From Tropicimonas isoalkanivorans (lineage in GTDB: Bacteria > Pseudomonadota > Alphaproteobacteria > Rhodobacterales > Rhodobacteraceae): 59,638 bases of DNA. The stretch covers positions 1 through 59,638 of the forward strand of contig NZ_FOLG01000020.1 in assembly GCF_900112335.1 (NCBI RefSeq). Reading direction: 5' to 3'. The position numbers were made by a program, and so were the translations under genes. Positions 8,233 through 16,294 of this stretch are shown here, piece by piece; within the stretch, counting starts at the first letter, position 1; the number at the start of each line of letters is the position of its first letter. Below the pieces are notes generated by a model. It made no database searches. It saw only the letters and a list, made by a program, of their open reading frames with translations, and was not told the origin of the DNA.

Positions 8233-9291
8233 TCAGTGACCCGAAGAACCGGAAGTCGGCGTGAACTTGTCGTAGAAAATGCGGTCGGTATCGAAGTCGT
8301 GCATGAAGAGAACTGGCGTCAGCGCGTCGATCATCGGTGGCGGACCGCAGGCATAGACATCGCCGTCGCCGTCGATCCCGAGTTCCTTCAGCCGCGTGTC
8401 GACATATTCGTGAACGAAGCCACGGGCGCCGTCCCAGTCATTTCCCTCTTCCTCGTGGCTGAGGACGGGGATGAACTCCACGTTGGGATGCGCTTCGGTA
8501 ATCGCACCGATTTCGTCGAGCTTGAAAAGGTCGTCCCGGGTGCGCGCACCATAGAAAAAGTAGATGGGGCGATCCTCTCCACTCACCACCTGGTCATTGA
8601 GGATCGACCAGACAGGCGACATGCCGGACCCCGCACCGACCAGGATCACGGGTCCGTCTCGGTTTTCCCGTCGGAAGCACATTCCGTAGGGTCCTTCGAT
8701 CCGGACGTCGGCCCCGGCTTTGATACCTCCGTCGTCAAGTTCGTTGGAAAAGCGGCCGTCGGGATATTTCTTGATGATGAACCCGAGTTTTTGGGTTTCG
8801 CTCGGCGGATTTGCCATGGAGAACGAGCGTGTAATCTCCTCCCCCGTTTCCGTTTTGACCGTGATGTCGACATATTGACCCGCCCAGAATTTCAAAGGCG
8901 CGTCCAGTTCGATTTGGACACCGCGAATATCGTGGGTCAGTTTCTGAAAATCGACGATCTTGCCGGAAAACTGTTTCACCGGGATAGATTTCGACAACAC
9001 TTCTTCGTCGTAGTTGAGAAGCTCGATCTCCACGTCGCTGTAGGCAACAGCCCGGCACATCAAGATGTGGCCGCTGTCCCTTTCCATGTCGTTCAGCGCG
9101 AAAGTGGAGTAGTTCAATAATTCCGTTTCACCGTCGAGCCGGACGCATTTGCAGGCCGAACACTGTCCCTCCTTGCATCCGTGGGGCAAGGCGATCCCCT
9201 GTCGGAATGCGGCGTTCAAAATGGTTTCGTCTTCCTCGACTTCGAACTCCACGCCTACCGGTTCCAGTCGGACGTTGTATGTGTCCGTCAT
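8233..9291 (-). CDS. prmB: monooxygenase NADH reductase, 2Fe-2S/FAD type
   Basis: A 352-aa electron-transfer component. The N-terminal plant-type ferredoxin domain holds the four cysteines (GCKEGQCSACKC and later ILMCRA). The FAD-binding domain has EITRSFSMANPPSE. The NAD domain has VILVGAGSGMSPVWSIL and FFYGARTRDDLF. It passes electrons from NADH to the hydroxylase. The start at 9291 (MTDTYNVRLE) follows AAGGGAGGACACG; a longer upstream frame lacks coding character. It is separated from prmA by 80 bp that contain a strong hairpin, and is followed by prmC. Confidence 0.93.
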   Translation of the reverse strand: MTDTYNVRLEPVGVEFEVEEDETILNAAFRQGIALPHGCKEGQCSACKCVRLDGETELLNYSTFALNDMERDSGHILMCRAVAYSDVEIELLNYDEEVLSKSIPVKQFSGKIVDFQKLTHDIRGVQIELDAPLKFWAGQYVDITVKTETGEEITRSFSMANPPSETQKLGFIIKKYPDGRFSNELDDGGIKAGADVRIEGPYGMCFRRENRDGPVILVGAGSGMSPVWSILNDQVVSGEDRPIYFFYGARTRDDLFKLDEIGAITEAHPNVEFIPVLSHEEEGNDWDGARGFVHEYVDTRLKELGIDGDGDVYACGPPPMIDALTPVLFMHDFDTDRIFYDKFTPTSGSSGH

Positions 9292-9335
9292 CGTGTCCTC
9301 CCTTTTCACGCGGCGCGAGACTCGCGCGCCTGAGT

Positions 9336-9361
9336 GCAAGGGCGGCCTGGGCCGCCCTTGC
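9336..9361 (-). other. strong intercistronic hairpin between prmA and prmB
   Basis: GCAAGGGCGGC (9336-9346) and GCCGCCCTTGC (9351-9361) form an 11-bp perfect stem with a CTGG loop, beginning 10 bp after the prmA stop. A second GC-rich repeat (9312-9330) follows. No T-run comes after either, so complete termination is unlikely. Such structures often protect the 3' end of the first message, giving more hydroxylase alpha subunit than reductase (inference). Confidence 0.65.
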
Positions 9362-9371
9362 AGGCCTGCGG

Positions 9372-11036
9372 TCAGTTGCAGGGATTGATGGTGAAGCCCG
9401 CGCGGTACTCCGCGATGTGAGCTTCGCGTTCGCTCTCGGACATGGCGCGGAGCGCGTTGAGCGGCGACGCGAGGGTATTGCCGCGCACGTGCTCGAGCTT
9501 CCACATGTCCTTGTCGTCGAAGCGCAGGTGCGGTTGCGGCACCAGGGTCTCGCCGTCATCGCGAACGAAGTTGAGATCCTTGATGGCGTCCGCCAGATCC
9601 CAGCCGTCGTAGACGGATTCCCACTCACGCTTGCCGGAGAACTTGCCCATCGCCGGGGTCGGGCGTCCCTGGTACTCGTCAGAGAAGGCCTCCACTGCCG
9701 TCCAGCGATCGAGTTCGTGAGCAAACGTGTGAAGTTGCCCGTCGATCTCGTCGACCACCATGTCTTCCCGGATAAGGCAGGGCACGAGGCACGACCAGCA
9801 GCGGTGCGGATAGACGTAACCGACGTCCTCGTTGAAAGTGATCACCTTTTCGCCGGGCTTCGAGAGCTTGCCATACCATTTCCAGAAATCGCCGAACTCG
9901 GCGTACCATCCAGGGTACTTGTGCTCGAACCACTCGAAGTCCTTCTCGGTCTGGGCTTCGATGCGCCAGAAGTTGACGGGCCAGCCGACGGAGAAGAACT
10001 GGGCGACCTTGTGGACGTAGTTCTTTTCGGTGATCCGCTTCCAGGCTTCCTGCACGTCGTCGTGGTGGATCTTCACCCCGTACTTCTCGAGCGGCAGCAT
10101 GTAGGTCCGATAGTAGTCTTCGAAGATCCAGCGGTGCCACATCTCCGCGTAGGATTCCTTTTCCTTGTCGCGGTTGGTGGTGCCGTATTCGATGAACGTC
10201 CCGATGGCCGCGTCCACAATGGCGTGGTTCTGCCAGAAGGCGTACCGCAGGTCGCGCTCGAGCAGAAGGTGATTGTCCGGCTCTTTCAGGGCGGCCATCA
10301 ACAGCGAGTGACCGTTGCCGATGTGCCGGCTCTCGTCCGACTGCACCGACAGGAACACCGTGGGCAGCGCGTAGTCGCCGTTGCGGGCGGCTTCGGACGG
10401 CATGGCCACGAAGAGCGTGTTGGTGAACGCGGTTTCCGCAACCACCGTCAGGTACATGCAGGCGGCGGTCATAGTGTCGCCAGTGATGAACCCTTCACCG
10501 AACTGGCGGCCGATGGTGGTGGCATAGCACTTGCCAAAGGCTTCTTCGGTGATGTCGAAGCCCGCCGGGTCGATGTAGTTCTCCATGTACCACTTCTTCA
10601 GGTTCATCTGAATCGTGGAGTGGCGGAATTCGTCCACCATCTGCATGGTGAAGCCGGTGCGCAGATCTTCGCCCGGGGACAGGCGGGCAACCATCGCCAT
10701 GGAACGTGCCGCCGAGATTTCCGGGAATGGGATGATCGCTAGGAACAGCTTCATCCACTCGATCCAGCGCGGCTCCACGTTGCGGAACATGTCGCCCCGC
10801 AGCGCAGCGTCCAGCGCCCCGTAAACGCGGTTGTCCTTCTCCTCCTCCATTGGGAAATAGGACCGCAGAACCTGTTTCATCGGGTCGCGCGGCGCCTTGG
10901 TGATCTTGTAGTCGGTCGGGAAGGTCGATGCTTCCTGCACGTAGGTGGGGTTCCAGCCAAGATCAGAGATCTTCTTGGTTGCCTCCCCTACCGAAATGCC
11001 ACGCTGCGACGTGATCTTGTTTAGCGTCAAAGTCAT
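9372..11036 (-). CDS. prmA: propane/acetone monooxygenase hydroxylase large (alpha) subunit
   Basis: A 554-aa di-iron hydroxylase subunit. Both DExRH iron-ligand motifs are visible: [15 protein letters not shown] in the first ligand pair and [15 protein letters not shown] in the second. The overall sequence ([20 protein letters not shown] at the start, [20 protein letters not shown] late) is that of the PrmA/MimA group. This group oxidises propane at C2 and, in mycobacteria, also acetone and phenols; the substrate here is not proven. The ATG at 11036 has AAGGAGG 8 nt upstream. An in-frame extension to 11129 has no ribosome site. It is first in its transcript, with a sigma-54 promoter about 250 bp upstream. 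Confidence 0.95.
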   Translation of the reverse strand: MTLTLNKITSQRGISVGEATKKISDLGWNPTYVQEASTFPTDYKITKAPRDPMKQVLRSYFPMEEEKDNRVYGALDAALRGDMFRNVEPRWIEWMKLFLAIIPFPEISAARSMAMVARLSPGEDLRTGFTMQMVDEFRHSTIQMNLKKWYMENYIDPAGFDITEEAFGKCYATTIGRQFGEGFITGDTMTAACMYLTVVAETAFTNTLFVAMPSEAARNGDYALPTVFLSVQSDESRHIGNGHSLLMAALKEPDNHLLLERDLRYAFWQNHAIVDAAIGTFIEYGTTNRDKEKESYAEMWHRWIFEDYYRTYMLPLEKYGVKIHHDDVQEAWKRITEKNYVHKVAQFFSVGWPVNFWRIEAQTEKDFEWFEHKYPGWYAEFGDFWKWYGKLSKPGEKVITFNEDVGYVYPHRCWSCLVPCLIREDMVVDEIDGQLHTFAHELDRWTAVEAFSDEYQGRPTPAMGKFSGKREWESVYDGWDLADAIKDLNFVRDDGETLVPQPHLRFDDKDMWKLEHVRGNTLASPLNALRAMSESEREAHIAEYRAGFTINPCN

Positions 11037-11284
11037 GCCATGAGCCTCCTTGGAGCTCCGCGACCGATGACCCGGTCGCTTTTTGGCGGCTTTCGCCGTT
11101 TGGTTCTGGCGCCCTGCGTCCTCGGACATCAGGGCGACGGTTCGGGCAAAGGTTGAAAAGATCGGCGTCTCCGCATCGACCGTCGCTTCAGCTTGAAGTC
11201 ACACGGTCGCTGTTCTCGTCTCCCTGTCCTTCGTTCTTGGGGCAGACTCCTGGTGGAGCCGCTTGCGTCTTGTGCCTTTCTTTC

Positions 11285-11300
11285 TGCAAGGGCCGTTCCA
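11285..11300 (-). promoter_or_regulatory. sigma-54 (-24/-12) promoter for the monooxygenase operon
   Basis: The minus strand reads TGGAACGGCCCTTGCA. The consensus is TGGCACG-N4-TTGCW; only one position of the fixed bases differs, and the invariant GG and GC are 10 nt apart as required. Predicted start of transcription is near 11274, giving a leader of about 240 nt before prmA. The leader has two further hairpins (near 11055-11075 and 11083-11096). The adjacent rpoN paralogue makes the match more meaningful than chance. Confidence 0.72.
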
Positions 11301-11474
11301 GAACCGCCGGAGATGGGAAAATTTGGTGCCGAGGCGCCTAACTACTTGCAACCAAAAGAGATATTATTGATGCATTTTTAGTCGGTTCTAAAACACCGAG
11401 TGCGCGGGGTCCGGTAAGAAAAGACCGGTGTTACAAAACCTTACAGTTGGCTTTACGCTTTCCGCAGGCTGGCA

Positions 11475-11487
11475 TTTACAGTGTAAA
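11475..11487. promoter_or_regulatory. candidate upstream activator site (palindrome)
   Basis: TTTACAGTGTAAA is a perfect palindrome about an odd centre base, roughly 195 bp upstream of the -12 element, a typical distance for an enhancer bound by a sigma-54 activator. A further TTACAGT half-site lies near 11440, and a CCGGT/ACCGG inverted repeat at 11411-11428. No NtrC-type activator gene lies in the window, so the binding protein is unknown. The rest of the 11301-11631 stretch shows no gene. Confidence 0.45.
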
Positions 11488-11631
11488 GCCCTGTGAACAT
11501 GCGACGTGCTCAAATTTGGTCCGTCGCGATTGATCAGGGTGTTTGGTGCCCATTATTCACCAGCCGCCAAGACGCGCGGCATGTTGCTCGCAGGCCGGAA
11601 AGAGCGAGGCACTGCACGCTCAGTTGGTGAA

Positions 11632-12933
11632 TTATCTCTTCGCGGTTACGGGGTGTGTGTGCCGCATCACGCCCGCATCATCGAGGCGCTGGCGTCTCTT
11701 CGAGACAGCCGGAATGCCGATCTCCTGACGGTACTTGGCGACCACACGCCGCGAAACGAAAATCCCTTCCGCAATCAGGAGGGTGACCAGGCGCCCGTCG
11801 CACACGGGCCTGTCATGTGTCTCGGCGGAGACCAGCGCCTTGATCCGGGCCTGCACCTTGGGTTTGGAGTGCTCGCTGCCGGCAGACGCTGAACTTGAAC
11901 AGAGCGACCGCGCCGGGACGATTCCGCCGGGCCCCTCGATCAGCAACCCATTGAGAACGCGGCTCACCGTGCTGAGGTGGAACCCGGTCTCCTCGGCAAT
12001 CTCCGACAGGCTCAGCACGCATTGCGCCTCGGCGCCCTTGAGGAAAAAGTCCTTTTGGCGCTCGACCAGACAGCCCACCACTTGCTCCAATGCCGATCGA
12101 CGCAGGTCCAGCATGCGCTTTAGCGACCGCGCTCGCGATAGCGCCTCCCGCGTCTCCGGTCCGCTCTGCGTCCGGGGCACGTCTGCTATGGCAATGTCCG
12201 GCACAGCCGCGGACCGGAACCCGATCTCGACGCCGGTTTGGGATACGCGGACGGTAACGTCCGGCTCCCGCTCCAACGCGGGATCGTTGCAGAACTGGCA
12301 TCCCGGCTTAGGATCGAGCCGACGGATCTGGGACAGGTATCTGCCGATGTCCTGTTTGCTCAGACCTGTCGCGGCCGACATGGCGTCGACTCCACCGGAC
12401 TCCAGCACATTCAGATGACCCAGCACGCGGACCATCGGTTCCGTGAGGAGATCGCGATCCTCCAGTTGCAAGCGAAGGCAATCCGTCAGATCCCGCGCGA
12501 ACAACCCCGCGGGCGTCACCCGCCCCTGAACCAGCTTCAAGGCGGCCTCTATCACCTCTTCGGTGACGCCGAGGGACTCGGCGATCTCGGCCACGGACCG
12601 ATCCAGCCAGCCGGACGGCTCGAGATGGTCGATCAAGCCAAGAACGAGCCGTTCCACCGGACCGCCCCGAGATAGGAGTCCCGCAAGTTCGCGCAGCACG
12701 TGGTCGTAGAGGCCGGTGCAGGGTTGCGCGGCCGTTGCCTCGATCACCTCCGCCGGCGCCGCCATGTTCGCGCTGGTCCACATGTGCCGGTCCACGGTGA
12801 CAAAGGGGTTTGTCGCGGCGATGCCCTTCAGGTGGTTTTCCAGATCATCGACAGACATCTGCAGGATTTCCACGACCTGCCCCAGCCCAAAGATCTGAGC
12901 CTGACTGTTCCGAACCTGAAGTCCGAGGCTCAT
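11632..12933 (-). CDS. rpoN: RNA polymerase sigma-54 factor (extra RpoN paralogue)
   Basis: A 433-aa sigma-54 protein. Region I is shortened and divergent but recognisable (GLGQVVEILQMSVDDLENHL). The core-binding part includes GLIDHLEPSGWLDRSVAEIA. An HTH follows (LSEIAEETGFHLSTVSRVLNG), and the RpoN box appears as SRRVVAKYRQEIGIP. It directs polymerase to -24/-12 promoters and needs an AAA+ activator. The usual rpoN neighbours (lptB, hpf, ptsN) are absent, so this is probably a second copy tied to the monooxygenase genes whose sigma-54 promoter lies 330 bp downstream. The start has no obvious ribosome site. The C-terminal tail (VSKRRQRLDDAGVM) is basic. Confidence 0.88.
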   Translation of the reverse strand: MSLGLQVRNSQAQIFGLGQVVEILQMSVDDLENHLKGIAATNPFVTVDRHMWTSANMAAPAEVIEATAAQPCTGLYDHVLRELAGLLSRGGPVERLVLGLIDHLEPSGWLDRSVAEIAESLGVTEEVIEAALKLVQGRVTPAGLFARDLTDCLRLQLEDRDLLTEPMVRVLGHLNVLESGGVDAMSAATGLSKQDIGRYLSQIRRLDPKPGCQFCNDPALEREPDVTVRVSQTGVEIGFRSAAVPDIAIADVPRTQSGPETREALSRARSLKRMLDLRRSALEQVVGCLVERQKDFFLKGAEAQCVLSLSEIAEETGFHLSTVSRVLNGLLIEGPGGIVPARSLCSSSASAGSEHSKPKVQARIKALVSAETHDRPVCDGRLVTLLIAEGIFVSRRVVAKYRQEIGIPAVSKRRQRLDDAGVMRHTHPVTAKR

Positions 12934-13028
12934 GAAACCATGTATCCAGCCTCAGGTGCACAATCCGACTGCACCGGCCTGTCCGGACGGCCTATCCAGC
13001 GTGTTTCCACCACGCTACCATCCACGCC

Positions 13029-13997
13029 ATGAGTGATCGCGATCCCCTCCACCGCAGCATCCCGCCCAATGCCGCGCCCGAGTTCTACTACCCGGGCCTG
13101 TCGCCGCAATTGCTCGCGCGTGTGAAGCAATTGTGGTCGGCGCAGGCGCTCGACTTCGACCGCCACTGGCACCACGCCATTCGCGAGCTGTCGAGTTTTT
13201 GCGCGGTGCCACGCGTGGACATCGCGGCGACCAGCGCGGAGGTTGATCTCGTCTTCCTGTTCGATCAGTGCCTGATCTGGACGCGCGCGCTGCATTCCGC
13301 TGCGCGCCTTGGGCTCGATCATACCGTGGAGGGGCTGACCGCTGACCAATGGCACGGCCTGGCCGCGCTTTCGGCGCGGCTGACCGAACAGCTCAGTGCG
13401 CTGCGGCTGCTGGCGCTCAACGATCTGCCGATGCCGGCGATGCAGATCGCCCGGTCCATCTCCGAGGACGTCGACATGGCGCTGGTTCTGCTGATGCGGC
13501 CCAAGCTGGCCCGGCGGTTCGCGGAGTGCCGCGACGTCGAGGAGGCCAGTGATTTCTGGCGGCGTCACATTGCCGGCGGGCGCGCTTACCGAACCATCTC
13601 GGAAACGCTCTATTCCGTGGGGGTCGATCATTCGGCGGACACCGACTACGCCAAATGGCGCAAGCAGGTGCTGACGATCCTCGGCGCCGCGGTCCATAGC
13701 AATGCGCTGAGTGTTGATGTGCCCGAGCGCCGCGTCGGGGCGGTTCTGCTGAATGACGACAGCCTGCATTTCGCAACCTTTCGACTGCATGAGCTTTGCG
13801 CCTATTCCTTGCTGGTGAAACCGGATCTGCCAGAGGTTCTGCAAGGTGCGGTCGCCTCGGCGGCGGGCAAGCCCGGGACCAGCGGCCAGCTTGCCGAGTT
13901 GGCCGGTCCCCTAAGTTCGATCCTGATCAGTCAAATCGCGAGCCTCGCCACTCCGGCCTCACCGGTCGAGCCGCATCGGACGGCGGCACACGTCTAG
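13029..13997 (+). CDS. hypothetical protein (322 aa), divergent from rpoN
   Basis: I do not recognise the family. It is a soluble, mostly helical protein with no signal peptide or membrane segment. Repeated patches such as PEFYYPGLSPQLLARVKQLW and ALNDLPMPAMQIARSIS suggest a helical bundle or repeat fold. Codon usage and composition are convincing. It is transcribed away from rpoN across a 95-bp gap, and its end overlaps by 4 bp the end of the small leftward gene next to it. The association with rpoN suggests, but does not show, a regulatory or accessory role. Confidence 0.7.
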   Translation: MSDRDPLHRSIPPNAAPEFYYPGLSPQLLARVKQLWSAQALDFDRHWHHAIRELSSFCAVPRVDIAATSAEVDLVFLFDQCLIWTRALHSAARLGLDHTVEGLTADQWHGLAALSARLTEQLSALRLLALNDLPMPAMQIARSISEDVDMALVLLMRPKLARRFAECRDVEEASDFWRRHIAGGRAYRTISETLYSVGVDHSADTDYAKWRKQVLTILGAAVHSNALSVDVPERRVGAVLLNDDSLHFATFRLHELCAYSLLVKPDLPEVLQGAVASAAGKPGTSGQLAELAGPLSSILISQIASLATPASPVEPHRTAAHV

Positions 13998-14173
13998 TGC
14001 ATCGGGTCCTTTTCGCCGCCGATCCGGTTCTCGGCGACCCATTGCGCGGCCAGAATAAGGGCGCCGGTCGCAAAGTCCTTGCCGTGTTCCTCCACCATCG
14101 ACTCGGCGATCTTGGCGAGCGATGCGAAGAAACGGTCTTTGCTCTGGTCTTCGGCGGTCAAGGCTTGGGTCAT
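13994..14173 (-). CDS. small hypothetical protein (59 aa)
   Basis: MTQALTAEDQSKDRFFASLA begins a helical, acidic peptide ending in ENRIGGEKDPMH. The ATG at 14173 is preceded by GGGAGGGAACACCC. It follows the beta-propeller-like gene by 25 bp on the same strand and is probably co-transcribed. No known domain is recognised. The stop overlaps the convergent 322-aa gene by 4 bp. Confidence 0.6.
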   Translation of the reverse strand: MTQALTAEDQSKDRFFASLAKIAESMVEEHGKDFATGALILAAQWVAENRIGGEKDPMH

Positions 14174-14198
14174 GGGTGTTCCCTCCCGTGAATTGGTA

Positions 14199-15332
14199 TC
14201 ACTTGAACATGTTCTTCGGAAAAGTGGCGATCGAGACGGTGCCATCGGCCTGACCGATGGCGAGATGGGCTCCGTCATCGGACCAGGCCATCGAGGTGAC
14301 CGGCTTGCCGCCCCCTTCGCGGAGCATCAATTCGTCGCGTCGTCCGATCTGACAGATTGTCACCAGTCCATTCGCATAGGCAACGGCACAGAGATCGCGT
14401 TTGGGGTGAGCCGCCACATGATCCACGATGGTCAGCCCTGGCTTGCCGCTTTCCACCGGGGTGCCCTCGTGGTCGCCGAACGGCAGGTCCGGCAAGCGCC
14501 AGCCGACAACCCGAAACGCCCCGGACGAAATCAGCGCCTGAGCCGACGCACTGATAGCGACGTCAGAGACTGGCGCCGGATAGTCGACGATCCGGTCGCT
14601 TTGGCCTGCGGGAACGTCGACCAGAAGGACGCATTTGTTGCCGCACCCGGCTGCCAGCCAGCGATTGTCCTGGGACCAGCTCAACGTGTTGACCTCGCCG
14701 TCGCATTCGATCTGCGCGAGGCGTTCGAGGCTATCGGCCGCGAGAATGCTGAGATGCCCCGGCCCCCAGCACGCCAGCATCTGGCCGTCAGCGGAGACGG
14801 CCATCCTGCGCACCTCATGACCCAGACCTGCGGTATGGCTTGCGTCTGACGCATCCGCCGGAACAAGCGTCACGCGCTCGCCCAACGCAAAAACGATCTG
14901 GTTCTGAGTGGGCAGTGTCGTGAACGCCGTGACGGGACCTTCCGCAGCTGTCTGGCGCAGTGTCAGGCCGCGCGCTGTCGCCTTCCAGATCTCCGAACCT
15001 GTGCGGTGCAGAAACGCGAACCCTTGGTCTCCCAGCCGGCACATCGGTGCGTCCTGATCGGCGATTGTCCCCTCCGCGAGGATCGGTGTGGGCAGTGCCT
15101 TTTCGCGAGCCCGGATCATCGTGCGCCCGGTCTCCAGCTCCATCCGCATCCGTTTATCGGGCGGTTCAGAATCCTCGGTCGGCACAAAGGCCAGCGTCCG
15201 ATCCGCCAACAGAGCGGCCACGGCCGATCCATTGGCGTTGAAGAGGACCTGCCGCACCTCGGCGCCGAGTGTCCAGGACCGTGCAATCAGGTCAAAGAGA
15301 GAAACGGCCTGGGGTGGTTTGTGTTGGGTCAT
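14199..15332 (-). CDS. WD40-like beta-propeller protein, function unknown
   Basis: A 377-aa protein with several degenerate WD-repeat blades, each of the form 'VRRMAVSADGQMLACWGPGHLSIL', e.g. EVNTLSWSQDNRWLAAGCGN, PVSDVAISASAQALISSG, and KPVTSMAWSDDGAHLAIGQA with the final GTVSIATF. These proteins serve as protein-binding platforms. It lacks a signal peptide, so it acts in the cytoplasm. The start at 15332 overlaps the stop of the preceding small gene (ATGA), showing translational coupling. A link to the monooxygenase or to the sigma-54 paralogue is only positional. Confidence 0.75.
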   Translation of the reverse strand: MTQHKPPQAVSLFDLIARSWTLGAEVRQVLFNANGSAVAALLADRTLAFVPTEDSEPPDKRMRMELETGRTMIRAREKALPTPILAEGTIADQDAPMCRLGDQGFAFLHRTGSEIWKATARGLTLRQTAAEGPVTAFTTLPTQNQIVFALGERVTLVPADASDASHTAGLGHEVRRMAVSADGQMLACWGPGHLSILAADSLERLAQIECDGEVNTLSWSQDNRWLAAGCGNKCVLLVDVPAGQSDRIVDYPAPVSDVAISASAQALISSGAFRVVGWRLPDLPFGDHEGTPVESGKPGLTIVDHVAAHPKRDLCAVAYANGLVTICQIGRRDELMLREGGGKPVTSMAWSDDGAHLAIGQADGTVSIATFPKNMFK

Positions 15333-15622
15333 GCGTCGTCTCCTCTGGTCACGGAGGTCAATTCTGCGTCCAGCGACGAAAGGCGCGCTTCGAGGCGCTG
15401 GACCTCCTCCATGCACCTCTCGAGTGCTTGGTAGGTCTCGCGACGTTTTGCGTCGCTTTCTTCATCCGACGTCCCGTCCTCTTCCGCCTTCATGTCGAGC
15501 ACCATGAGTCCGCTCGCGATCTGGCTCAGGCGAAGATGCTCCACATTCGCGGCTGCGATGTCCTGGGTCGTCCTAAGCCGTTCCATCAGGATGTCTTCCA
15601 CCCCGCGCGATTGACCTGTCAT
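15329..15622 (-). CDS. small coiled-coil-like hypothetical protein (97 aa)
   Basis: The start at 15622 (MTGQSRGVEDILMERLRTTQ) is preceded by GGGGCGG; a much longer upstream in-frame extension is Arg/Ser/Pro-rich and looks non-coding. The body is highly charged and helical (CMEEVQRLEARLSSLDAELT), consistent with a coiled coil. It is translationally coupled to the WD40-like gene and might be its partner (inference). Family not recognised. Confidence 0.65.
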   Translation of the reverse strand: MTGQSRGVEDILMERLRTTQDIAAANVEHLRLSQIASGLMVLDMKAEEDGTSDEESDAKRRETYQALERCMEEVQRLEARLSSLDAELTSVTRGDDA

Positions 15623-15672
15623 GCGCCGCCCCTGTAGATCGGAGCCGTTCCAAGAACTGAAAGGACAGGACG

Positions 15673-15945
15673 ATGATCGACCCCGCCGACATCCGTTTCT
15701 TCCAGGCGCTCCAACAGGCCTGCGCTTCGTCTGACGAGGTCGACCCGGACTGCAAGGATGCGATCGCGCGTGCGGTCGAATCCGGGAACCCCGAGAGCAT
15801 GCGTGACGCGCGTCAGAGCTTCGACGCTCTTGACCCGGCCGTGAAGGACAAGATCCTTCAGAAGGCCCACCGGGCGATGGCCACGGACCTCTCCGCGATT
15901 TGGGATATGCTCCCAAACGCACCGGGACGCCAGCGCCCGAATTGA
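15673..15945 (+). CDS. small hypothetical protein (90 aa)
   Basis: MIDPADIRFFQALQQACASS begins a short acidic helical protein ending NAPGRQRPN. AAAGGACAGGACG lies just before the ATG. It is divergent from the coiled-coil gene with a 50-bp gap, so the two may share a regulatory region. No recognised domain, no membrane segment. Confidence 0.6.
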   Translation: MIDPADIRFFQALQQACASSDEVDPDCKDAIARAVESGNPESMRDARQSFDALDPAVKDKILQKAHRAMATDLSAIWDMLPNAPGRQRPN

Positions 15946-16294
15946 CGTCGCACCGCAGGCGCGAGGCGACCACTTTTTCATCGTATTGAACAACGGCCCT
16001 CCCCCGTGTGATCGCCCGGTGCTTCGGGTGGCAAGCAGGGTATCGAAGGCGCCCCATGTCGCAACGAATTCCGACGTTTTAAGCCGGATTCCCGGTTTCC
16101 GTCCCGGCGCGTGGATCGAACCGTAAAGTTGCATTACAGTGCTATGTTTTAGACTGTAACGTTCTGCATCGGTCGCCGTTTCGCTGCAATGCAGCGTCGG
16201 GTAAAAGCACCTTGGACGCCGAATCAGCAGGGTTGATTCCGTCTGGCGATCTGGCCCACCCTTGCCGCGATCCGACGCAAGGTGAGCTGCGCCA
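15946..16294. other. intergenic region with an inverted repeat
   Basis: No gene seen. It contains TTACAGT (16134-16140) and ACTGTAA (16153-16159), an inverted repeat with a 12-nt spacer. The half-site is the same 7-mer found in the palindrome upstream of prmA. It lies about 135 bp ahead of the GNAT gene and might be an operator. The rest has no recognisable structure. Confidence 0.35.

Noticed and set aside
9207-10742. 511-codon plus-strand open frame over prmA/prmB
   Set aside because: Antisense shadow of two well-supported genes in high-GC DNA; no ribosome site and no recognisable domain.
12930-13844. 304-codon minus-strand frame opposite the 322-aa gene
   Set aside because: Both frames are open, but the plus-strand protein has the better amino-acid balance and spans the whole interval between neighbours.
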